Of a stretch of 37,265 bases of DNA, positions 21,435 to 29,090 are shown one piece after another. The notes below the pieces were generated by a model that was given only the letters and a program-made list of their open reading frames with translations, was not told where the DNA came from and searched no databases. The stretch is from positions 1-37,265 of the forward strand of contig RFXU01000003.1 of NCBI GenBank assembly GCA_009921505.1, in the 5' to 3' direction. This DNA is from Flavobacteriaceae bacterium. Its GTDB lineage: Bacteria; Bacteroidota; Bacteroidia; Flavobacteriales; Flavobacteriaceae. The translations under genes and the position numbers were made by a program. Position 1 is the stretch's first letter. Each line of letters starts with the position of its first letter.

Positions 21435-22198
21435 TGAAATTCTCCTTTAAAAACCCTCCTTACTGGACCTGTCAGCCAGATATCAAGATAGGCAGAATTG
21501 TCACGAACACAAGAAACCGTGAGAACACCCCCCAAGGTCTCAAGAGCTATTGACGCTTCATTAACCGCTGTCGTTTCCATTATGGCAATCGCCACAGCAG
21601 TTGCTCCTGTACCACAGGATAGTGTTTCCCCTTCTACACCGCGCTCATAGGTCCGCATGCTGTATCCATCATTATTTTTACAAACAAAATTCACATTAAC
21701 GCCCCCGGGTTCGAATTCATTTCTCAATTTACGGCCAAGTGTGGTGACATCCAAATCCTGTATGTTATCGCGAAAACATATCAAATGCGGAGATCCGGTA
21801 TCTACAAACAGTCCTTGTTTGACCGTCTTGATTTCGGATACATTCCCCAAGGAAATACTGATTTCGTTTTGGCCCACGCGAAATTGATGCAAGCCATCTG
21901 GACCTTCAAAAAGGCCTTCATTGCCGACGTATCCCAATTCATGAGCCAAATGGGTCACACAACGCCCACCATTGCCACACATACTGCCCACATGCCCATC
22001 AGCATTAAAATAAACCATTTTGAAATCTGCTTGAGTCGAGGATTCGAGAAGAATTAACCCATCAGCACCAATGCCAAAATGACGATGACATAATTTTGAA
22101 ATTCGCTCAGCGGACTGGTCCCTAAAGGCTCCTTTTGTGTTGTCCACCAGTATAAAATCATTACCGGTTCCGTGGTATTTATAAAAATGCACTGCCAT
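21431..22198 (-). CDS. dapF: Diaminopimelate epimerase
   Basis: FYKYHGTGNDFILVD, NADGHVGSMCGNGGRCV, YERGVEGETLSCGTGATAVA. Confidence 0.96.
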   Translation of the reverse strand: MAVHFYKYHGTGNDFILVDNTKGAFRDQSAERISKLCHRHFGIGADGLILLESSTQADFKMVYFNADGHVGSMCGNGGRCVTHLAHELGYVGNEGLFEGPDGLHQFRVGQNEISISLGNVSEIKTVKQGLFVDTGSPHLICFRDNIQDLDVTTLGRKLRNEFEPGGVNVNFVCKNNDGYSMRTYERGVEGETLSCGTGATAVAIAIMETTAVNEASIALETLGGVLTVSCVRDNSAYLDIWLTGPVRRVFKGEFQ

Positions 22199-22203
22199 AA
22201 CTA

Positions 22204-22211
22204 CAAAAGTA
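22204..22211 (-). promoter_or_regulatory. Putative -7 box TACTTTTG, 5 nt upstream of dapF ATG
   Basis: Minus strand TACTACTTTTGTAGTTATGGCAG. Confidence 0.5.
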
Positions 22212-22330
22212 GTAAAACCAATGCCTCTAGAGTCTTTTCAATCTTTGTTAAATCGTCGTTAATTAAGAAATTTGTTAACATCCAAACGTTTAATCTGTCG
22301 TTAATTTTAAAACAAAAAAACTTAAAATTT

Positions 22331-23716
22331 ATGAAGCGATTTTTTTCAACCCTAGGAATTAGCGCGATAACAGCAGTCACCAGTCTTGCTGTTTATGATC
22401 ATTATCAGGAGAAAAATCAATCAAATCCTACAGCGAGTCCCGTACCCATGGTACAAACTAATTTTAGCTCGATTAACTCCGAAGTTTTGGACACAGATTT
22501 TACGCTTGCTGCCGAAAAAACGGTCCATGCGGTAGTCCACGTTAAAAATACCTCAATATCGAGACAACCCGGCAATATGATGGAATTGTTTTTTGGTGGG
22601 GGCACCCCAAGAGCCATGGTCGGTACCGGTAGTGGGGTCATCATAAGTCCAGACGGCTACATTATCTCTAACAATCATGTTATTGAACGGGCTACAAATT
22701 TGGAAGTGACCCTAAACGATAACAGAATTTACACCGCTGAAGTCATCGGAACCGATCCGAAAACGGATATTGCCCTGCTCAAAATTGAATCGGACGACCC
22801 CCTGCCCTATATCCCTTTTGCAGACTCCGACGCCGTTAAGATTGGACAATGGGTTTTAGCAGTGGGCAACCCCTTTAATCTAACCTCAACCGTGACCGCC
22901 GGTATCATCAGCGCAAAAGCGCGGGACCTTAATGAATTTGACAATAATCCACAGTCATTTATACAAACTGATGCTGCCGTAAATCGCGGGAATAGCGGTG
23001 GTGCATTGGTCAATACAAACGGAGAGCTCGTTGGCATCAATACCGCGATTACCAGTGAGACTGGTTCCTATGTGGGATATTCATTTGCCGTACCCTCAAA
23101 TACGGCCAGAAAAGTTATTGAAGATCTACTGGAGTACGGAAACGTTCAGCGCGGTTTTCTCGGCATCCAAGGCAGTGGTTTAGATGCCAAGCGGGCTCAA
23201 ATGCTTGGCGTGGATGACACGCAAGGAGTCTATGTAGCTAGTGTAGAAGCCGATAGCGGGGCAGAACAAGCCGGACTCAAAGAAGGCGATGTAATCAAAA
23301 ATATTGATGGCATCAGTATTTATAAATTCTCAGATCTCACAGGATATCTCAACGCTAAAAGGCCCAATGACATCGTTTCACTCACCTTAAACAGAAAAGG
23401 TGAAGAAATGACCAAAGATGTCGTCTTGCGTAAAATTGACACCTACACTATTGCGGATTTAGGCTTGACGGTAAAAAACACCTCAAAAATGCAGCGGGAG
23501 AAACGCTCCGTGGATCACGGAGTGATCGTGACGAACGTCAATAACTCAGAACTCCTGAGCATAGGACTTGAGGGCGCCATTATCACCCACGTCAATGATG
23601 TGGCAGTAAATACTATTGACGATCTAAAAAATACCGTTGAGAATAAATTTGGCGGGCCCATGAAATTAACGTTTTATGATCGCAATGGAGAAAAAAGCTC
23701 GATACTATTTCGATAA
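22331..23716 (+). CDS. HtrA/DegP/DegQ-family periplasmic serine protease with PDZ domains
   Basis: Start set at ATG 22331 (MKRFFSTLGISAITAVTSLAVYDH); the track start overlaps dapF. Triad motifs SNNHVIE, KTDIALLKI, NRGNSGGALV; PDZ segment GAEQAGLKEGDVIKNIDG. Confidence 0.94.
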   Translation: MKRFFSTLGISAITAVTSLAVYDHYQEKNQSNPTASPVPMVQTNFSSINSEVLDTDFTLAAEKTVHAVVHVKNTSISRQPGNMMELFFGGGTPRAMVGTGSGVIISPDGYIISNNHVIERATNLEVTLNDNRIYTAEVIGTDPKTDIALLKIESDDPLPYIPFADSDAVKIGQWVLAVGNPFNLTSTVTAGIISAKARDLNEFDNNPQSFIQTDAAVNRGNSGGALVNTNGELVGINTAITSETGSYVGYSFAVPSNTARKVIEDLLEYGNVQRGFLGIQGSGLDAKRAQMLGVDDTQGVYVASVEADSGAEQAGLKEGDVIKNIDGISIYKFSDLTGYLNAKRPNDIVSLTLNRKGEEMTKDVVLRKIDTYTIADLGLTVKNTSKMQREKRSVDHGVIVTNVNNSELLSIGLEGAIITHVNDVAVNTIDDLKNTVENKFGGPMKLTFYDRNGEKSSILFR

Positions 23717-23814
23717 TTTATAGCATCAAAAGGGTTTAATTTCCCTAAGGGTCCTTTTAAACGCCACTGATTTATCACATTTTTTTCAATACTGCGATTA
23801 AATCATACCCAAAT

Positions 23815-23860
23815 AAACACTGGAGTTAGCTTTGATTATTAGCTCCAGTGTTTTTTTTCG
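23815..23860 (+). terminator. Hairpin terminator upstream of GAPDH gene
   Basis: AAACACTGGAG...CTCCAGTGTTT followed by T-run (23815-23825 / 23843-23853). Confidence 0.75.
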
Positions 23861-23933
23861 CATTTATTTTACGAAAACGTTTTAGTTATCTAATTTTGCC
23901 CCCAAAATAAACACAACCAAAGCCAATTTTCTC

Positions 23934-25382
23934 ATGAATTTTGATCAGACCTACAAAAAAGAACTTTCCTTTCAAACCGACCGAAGACGAGCTACCGTTG
24001 AACTCATTAAATACATCAGTGACTTATGGTACGAGCATTCCATTGAACTTGTTTTGTTCAGGAATCAACTATTGGATCGCAACGTAAGTGAAATTCTCAA
24101 CCTTCATGAATATGCTGGGGCCTTTGTGGGTAAATCAATTTCAATATTTGAAAGCGTAGATATAGCCAAAGCGATTTTACAATTAAATCTTCCCGCAGCT
24201 AAAATCGATATTGGTAAACTCACACACGAATTTCAACTCAGCAGTCATACAGAGCAAAGTTGTGTTGACTTTGTCAGTCAAAAACTTAAGGGAGCTAAAA
24301 AACAAAAATCCATTGTTCCGCAAGATGTTGTCCTCTATGGTTTTGGGCGAATCGGTCGCCTGGTCGCCAGAGAATTAATGACGCGCACTGGAAAGGGCAA
24401 TATGATGCGCCTGCGCGCTATTGTGACGCGTGGCAAAATGGATCAAAATACCTTAGAAAAAAGAGCTTCGTTACTGCAATACGATTCTGTCCATGGAGAT
24501 TTCCCTGGAACTGTCGCTGTAGATCTAAAAAACAATGCTTTGGTCATCAACGGCACGACGGTCCATATGATTTCTGCCAATGGCCCTGAAGAAATAGACT
24601 ATACGCAATACGGGATAAAAAATGCTTTAGTCATCGACAATACTGGAGCCTTTCGCGATCATGAGGCACTCAGTCGCCATTTAACTTCAAAAGGCGCCGC
24701 ACGTGTTTTGCTCACCGCACCAGGAAAAGGCATCCCAAACATCGTCTATGGGGTAAACCATTTAGAACACAGCCCTAAAAATACACCGATCGTTTCAGCT
24801 GCATCTTGCACCACCAATGCCATTACCCCAGTTTTAAAAGTCGTAGACGATCATCTCGGAGTCATTAATGGGCATTTAGAAACCATTCACGCTTATACCA
24901 ATGACCAAAATTTAGTAGACAATATGCACAGCAAATACCGTCGTGGTCGTGCTGCCGCACTTAATATGGTTATTACCGAGACCGGAGCGGGGCAGGCGGT
25001 CAGTCGTGCCCTTCCCCATTTTGATGGCAAACTTACGTCAAATGCGATCCGCGTGCCCGTGCCTAACGGATCTCTGGCGATTCTCAATTTAAATCTTGAA
25101 AAAGAGACAAGTCCAGAGGCCCTTAATGAACTGATCAAAAAAAATGCCTTAGAAGGTCCGCTTGTCGAGCAAATCAAATATTCTTTAAATAACGAACTGG
25201 TCTCAAGTGACATTATCGGCTCCTCTGCCCCATCTATTTTTGACAGCCACGCCACTATTGTACGTCCTGATGGTAAAAATGTTATCTTATATGTCTGGTA
25301 CGACAATGAATACGGCTACAGCCATCAGGTAATCCGTTTAGCACGTTATATAACAGAAGCCCGCCGATTTACTTATTACTAA
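23934..25382 (+). CDS. Glyceraldehyde-3-phosphate dehydrogenase, long (482 aa) form
   Basis: VLYGFGRIGRLVARELM, VSAASCTTNAITPVLKVVDDHLG, WYDNEYGYSHQV, preceded by ~125-residue N-terminal extension. Confidence 0.94.
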   Translation: MNFDQTYKKELSFQTDRRRATVELIKYISDLWYEHSIELVLFRNQLLDRNVSEILNLHEYAGAFVGKSISIFESVDIAKAILQLNLPAAKIDIGKLTHEFQLSSHTEQSCVDFVSQKLKGAKKQKSIVPQDVVLYGFGRIGRLVARELMTRTGKGNMMRLRAIVTRGKMDQNTLEKRASLLQYDSVHGDFPGTVAVDLKNNALVINGTTVHMISANGPEEIDYTQYGIKNALVIDNTGAFRDHEALSRHLTSKGAARVLLTAPGKGIPNIVYGVNHLEHSPKNTPIVSAASCTTNAITPVLKVVDDHLGVINGHLETIHAYTNDQNLVDNMHSKYRRGRAAALNMVITETGAGQAVSRALPHFDGKLTSNAIRVPVPNGSLAILNLNLEKETSPEALNELIKKNALEGPLVEQIKYSLNNELVSSDIIGSSAPSIFDSHATIVRPDGKNVILYVWYDNEYGYSHQVIRLARYITEARRFTYY

Positions 25383-25427
25383 TGGACAAAGCCAGTCCTG
25401 TCTGGTCGGATCTATATCATTATCGAC

Positions 25428-26840
25428 TTAAAGGGCCCAGCCTTCTCGGTAACTTCCTTTGACCCACTTATTGGCGTAATCCCAATTCGTTACACGCATG
25501 GCCTCTCCATCCCATAAGATGGTTTTACGTCCAGGATAGTTGTAAGGGGACCAATCGTTTGGACCTTTACCCTCTTTGAGGACTTTATACTGGAAGCCTT
25601 TTATGGCTAAATTACCCATAAGCACAGCCTCTGTAAGCGGGCCGCCGTAGGAGAACGGAGAAGACGTTTCACCGCCGTTTAAACAGGCCTCAACAAAGTT
25701 ACCGGCATGGGTCGTGGTCACCCGGGTTAAGCGTTGCTCGGGCGCAACAAAATCCAACATGCGCTCTGAAGGCAGTAAGCGAGGATTGCGCGAATAGGTA
25801 TCCGTTACCATAATACCATCAGAACCATGGAAAATACTTCCTCCACTAACATCACCGGGCATCTCACCGTCTTTGAGTTCTGGCGGAAGATCAGGCATAA
25901 TTCCCCCATCATACCAGTTTAAACTGATATCATCTTGTAGATTGTTTTTAAATTTTAAACGGACAATAGATGAAGGAGGGCATGCCTCGGGGTAATTGGC
26001 CTCAACAAAGTCATTCGACCAAATGGTGGTACAACTCGCCTCTGCTTCATACGGGAATTTTAATCCCAATATTTTAAATGGAGTCTCCATAATATGGCAT
26101 CCCATGTCCCCCATTGACCCCGTACCGAAGTCCCAAAATCCACGCCACTTAAAGGGTAAATAATTTTCGTTATACGGACGCATTGCGGCTGGACCGAGCC
26201 ACAGATCCCAATCTAAGGTCTCTGGAATAGGGTCTGCTGTGGTGATGTGTTTAAACCCTTGCGGCCAAACAGGGCGATTGGTCCAACAATCAACACGGTG
26301 TACTTTACCGATAACGCCGGCATCAATCCATTCTTGAGCCGTTCTAATTCCGTCTCCTGAGGATCCTTGATTCCCCATTTGGGTAACGATCCCCATCTGG
26401 GCGGCCACCTCAGCCATGAGTCTGGCTTCATTAATATTATGCGTCAATGGTTTTTCAACATAGGCATGTTTTTTTTCGCGCATGAAGGGCAAAGCTATGG
26501 TGGCATGGGTATGATCAGGCGTGGCCACCATAACGGCATCCATTTCTCCAAGATGATTATCATATAAATGACGGAAATCTCTGTAGCGTTTGGCCTCTGG
26601 ATGCGCATCATATGAATTTTTTGCCCGTTTGTCATCGACATCACACAAGGCAACAAATTTCACTCTGCCTGTTTCATATAATTCTCTAACGACACTTTCA
26701 CCGCGTCCTCCAACTCCGACGGCGCCTATATATAATGTGTCACTAGGAGCTACGTGAGACTTTCCAAGGACAAAACTCGGAACAATAGTAAAGGCCGCAG
26801 AGGCTGCTGCAGATTTCTGTATAAAGGATCTTCTTTTCAT
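25428..26840 (-). CDS. Gfo/Idh/MocA family oxidoreductase with Tat signal
   Basis: MKRRSFIQKSAAASAAFTIVPSFVLGKS (twin-arginine), IGAVGVGGRGESVV, VATPDHTHATIALPFMREKKHAYVEKPLTHNINEARLM. Confidence 0.93.
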   Translation of the reverse strand: MKRRSFIQKSAAASAAFTIVPSFVLGKSHVAPSDTLYIGAVGVGGRGESVVRELYETGRVKFVALCDVDDKRAKNSYDAHPEAKRYRDFRHLYDNHLGEMDAVMVATPDHTHATIALPFMREKKHAYVEKPLTHNINEARLMAEVAAQMGIVTQMGNQGSSGDGIRTAQEWIDAGVIGKVHRVDCWTNRPVWPQGFKHITTADPIPETLDWDLWLGPAAMRPYNENYLPFKWRGFWDFGTGSMGDMGCHIMETPFKILGLKFPYEAEASCTTIWSNDFVEANYPEACPPSSIVRLKFKNNLQDDISLNWYDGGIMPDLPPELKDGEMPGDVSGGSIFHGSDGIMVTDTYSRNPRLLPSERMLDFVAPEQRLTRVTTTHAGNFVEACLNGGETSSPFSYGGPLTEAVLMGNLAIKGFQYKVLKEGKGPNDWSPYNYPGRKTILWDGEAMRVTNWDYANKWVKGSYREGWAL

Positions 26841-27029
26841 GGATTGCGTTGTTTTAATTGGTCGATGAACTAAAGATAACAAACTTCATTAATAATTCAT
26901 GATCCACCAGATAAAAAGCATATGACACTCATTGCAAGGATGCTATTGCGCATTTATTTTCTAAGTTTGCAACACCAACACTGTCATGGACAGAATACCT
27001 ATTGGATAACCTTTAAGAGCAGCACAGAA

Positions 27030-27722
27030 ATGCGCATAGATATCATTACCGTATTACCCGAACTCATGCGCAGTCCTTTCGAAGCATCGATTCTTAAACG
27101 CGCTATTGAAAAAGGACTCGTTGAGATTCATTTTCACAACTTACGGGATTACAGCACAAATACCTACAAACAAATTGACGATTATCAATTTGGGGGTGGC
27201 GCAGGAATGGTTATGATGATTGAGCCCATAGACAAATGCATTAGTCGCCTGAAAAAAGAGCGGGATTATGACGAAATCATTTATATGACCCCGGACGGCT
27301 CTCGCTTTGAGCAAAAAACGGCCAATGAGCTCTCCTTAAAAAAGAACCTTATCATCTTATGCGGGCATTATAAAGGGGTAGACCAAAGGGTTCGCGATCA
27401 TTTTATCACCCGTGAAATTTCAGTAGGAGATTTTGTGCTCAGCGGAGGTGAACTTGCGGCAAGTGTGGTTTGTGATGCCATAATACGCCTTATACCTGGG
27501 GTACTCAGCAATGAGACCAGTGCTCTGACGGACTCATTTCAAGATGATTTACTCGCTCCTCCTATTTATACCCGACCTGCCCAATACAATGGTTGGGACG
27601 TTCCTCAAATACTGCTCAGCGGAGACAGTAAAAAAATTGATCAATGGCGTGAAGACCAAGCCATAGAACGAACCAAAACTAGACGACCAGATCTTTGGTC
27701 AAAGCATCAGCAGGAAGAATAA
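27030..27722 (+). CDS. trmD: tRNA (guanine37-N1)-methyltransferase
   Basis: Start set at [13 protein letters not shown] (27030). [40 protein letters not shown]. Confidence 0.96.
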   Translation: MRIDIITVLPELMRSPFEASILKRAIEKGLVEIHFHNLRDYSTNTYKQIDDYQFGGGAGMVMMIEPIDKCISRLKKERDYDEIIYMTPDGSRFEQKTANELSLKKNLIILCGHYKGVDQRVRDHFITREISVGDFVLSGGELAASVVCDAIIRLIPGVLSNETSALTDSFQDDLLAPPIYTRPAQYNGWDVPQILLSGDSKKIDQWREDQAIERTKTRRPDLWSKHQQEE

Positions 27723-27732
27723 TCCAGAGGGA

Positions 27733-27757
27733 TATTCAATAATTCATCTATTGAATA
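27733..27757 (+). terminator. 9-bp inverted repeat downstream of trmD (weak terminator candidate)
   Basis: TATTCAATA-attcatc-TATTGAATA; no clear U-tract. Confidence 0.35.
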
Positions 27758-27818
27758 CTCTTGTGCAAAAACCAAAGGCGCATTCCGATAATAAATTCCA
27801 ATTATTTTAGTCAAAGCC

Positions 27819-27848
27819 TTGCAGGTCATGCATTTTTAACTATTTTTG
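27819..27848 (+). promoter_or_regulatory. Putative rplS promoter TTG-N19-TATTTTTG
   Basis: TTG 27819-27821, TATTTTTG 27841-27848; fits the Bacteroidota primary-sigma consensus. Confidence 0.65.
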
Positions 27849-27916
27849 CCCACGATTTGCGATAACCTCTGGCGATAGACGTGAATGTTGCGCAAACTAA
27901 ACAAGATGCATAAAAC

Positions 27917-28267
27917 ATGGAATCTTTAATCAAATTTGTTCAAGACGAATTCGTAACAAAAAAGGAATTTCCTGAGTTCTCAGCGGGAGATACCATTACG
28001 GTTTACTACGAAATCCGTGAAGGTGAAAAAACGCGTACTCAGTTTTTCCGCGGAGTCGTAATTCAGGTAAAAGGAACAGGAAGTTCAAAAACTTTTACCA
28101 TCAGAAAAATGTCAGGTACTATTGGTGTAGAACGTATTTTCCCAATTAATTTACCAGCATTACAAAAAATTGAAGTCAACAAACGCGGTAGTGTCCGTAG
28201 AAAACGTATCTACTACTTCAGAGAATTGACCGGTAAAAAAGCTAGAATTAAAGAAAAGAAATACTAG
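27917..28267 (+). CDS. rplS: 50S ribosomal protein L19
   Basis: FSAGDTITVYYEIREGEKTRTQFFRGVVIQ, TIRKMSGTIGVERIFPINLP, VRRKRIYYFRELTGKKARIKE. Confidence 0.98.
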   Translation: MESLIKFVQDEFVTKKEFPEFSAGDTITVYYEIREGEKTRTQFFRGVVIQVKGTGSSKTFTIRKMSGTIGVERIFPINLPALQKIEVNKRGSVRRKRIYYFRELTGKKARIKEKKY

Positions 28268-28289
28268 TTTTTATTCAGCCAAAACTTCT

Positions 28290-28320
28290 AAAGGCAGTCC
28301 AGATAAGGGCTGCCTTTGTT
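28290..28320 (+). terminator. rplS terminator
   Basis: AAAGGCAG-tccagataaggg-CTGCCTTT followed by GTT. Confidence 0.75.
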
Positions 28321-28379
28321 ATTTACAATTGTTGATAACCCCAGTTAAAAAGCTGTTGTTATTTACCCCCTTCAAAAAT

Positions 28380-28955
28380 TTTGTAAATTCAAAAAGCTCA
28401 GTACTTTAGAACCATCAAAGCGAGACTAATCGCTGCGATATTAAGCAACGTTCTTAAATATACTTTCATGAAAAAAGTCAATTTCTGCACTAGGGGATTT
28501 TGGCCTTTTTATTGAAAGGTGAGTCGGTTCCCCTTCAAGGCGAAGTTTGAGAAAATTGATCGGCAAAAGCTGCCACCAGCAAAAGCACTAGCAATAGAGC
28601 CTGCAAAAGTCAGCGAAACAGTAATATCTGACTAGAAATAGAACAGAATTACAGAAAGCCATGTTCAACGCATCAAAAAGAGGATTCAACGAGGCTGAAA
28701 AGTTTATTAGAAGCAGCAATGTATCTAAGGACGAAAGCCCAAAAGAAAAAACCTCAGGTGTGTCAGGAGCAAGATTTAGTTATCATGCCCCTGTTATCAA
28801 ACCTCAAAATCCTTTTGGGAATGTCGCTTAAAAAGCAAGTCACAATTGCGGGGGTTTAATAAACCTGCTTCAAACCGTAAAGGTTAATTGGTAACGGCTA
28901 GACTCACAAGGAGCCATATCAAAGTATTCGTACGATGATATGGCTTTTCTTGTTT
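28380..28955 (+). other. Orphan transcription-unit candidate (structured RNA, small proteins or decayed gene) between rplS and icd
   Basis: Bounded by the rplS terminator and its own 10-bp terminator. Contains hairpin AGTCAG..CTGACT (28608-28633) and short ORFs; no recognisable family. Confidence 0.35.
28661..28831 (+). CDS. Small ORF, 56 aa, no recognised family
   Basis: MFNASKRGFNEAEKFIRSSNVSKDESPKEKTSGVSGARFSYHAPVIKPQNPFGNVA*, ending ~80 nt before a terminator hairpin. Confidence 0.3.
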   Translation: MFNASKRGFNEAEKFIRSSNVSKDESPKEKTSGVSGARFSYHAPVIKPQNPFGNVA

Positions 28956-28957
28956 TT
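28912..28957 (+). terminator. Terminator of the orphan locus
   Basis: AGCCATATCA-aagtattcgtacga-TGATATGGCT (10 bp) followed by TTTCTTGTTTTT. Confidence 0.75.
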
Positions 28958-29018
28958 GGCCCCCTCTACTTAGGCTCAAAAAAAGCGTTTTTTTGCATTA
29001 CGCTTCTGCTTCATTTTT

Positions 29019-29049
29019 TTGAGGCCTTCATCCCTATTCACTATATTTG
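29019..29049 (+). promoter_or_regulatory. Putative icd promoter TTG-N20-TATATTTG
   Basis: TTG 29019-29021, TATATTTG 29042-29049. Confidence 0.65.
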
Positions 29050-29090
29050 CAAGCCTTTAAAGAACTCCTAATTGCTAAACGCACAGCACA

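Noticed and set aside
24893-25306. 137-aa minus-strand ORF
   Set aside because: Antisense to the catalytic domain of GAPDH; a shadow ORF from codon bias.
28880-28945. tRNA-like string GGTTAATTGGTAACGGCTAGACTC followed by TATTCGTAC
   Set aside because: No closing acceptor stem, and the downstream part is fully explained by the terminator hairpin; not a credible tRNA or tmRNA.
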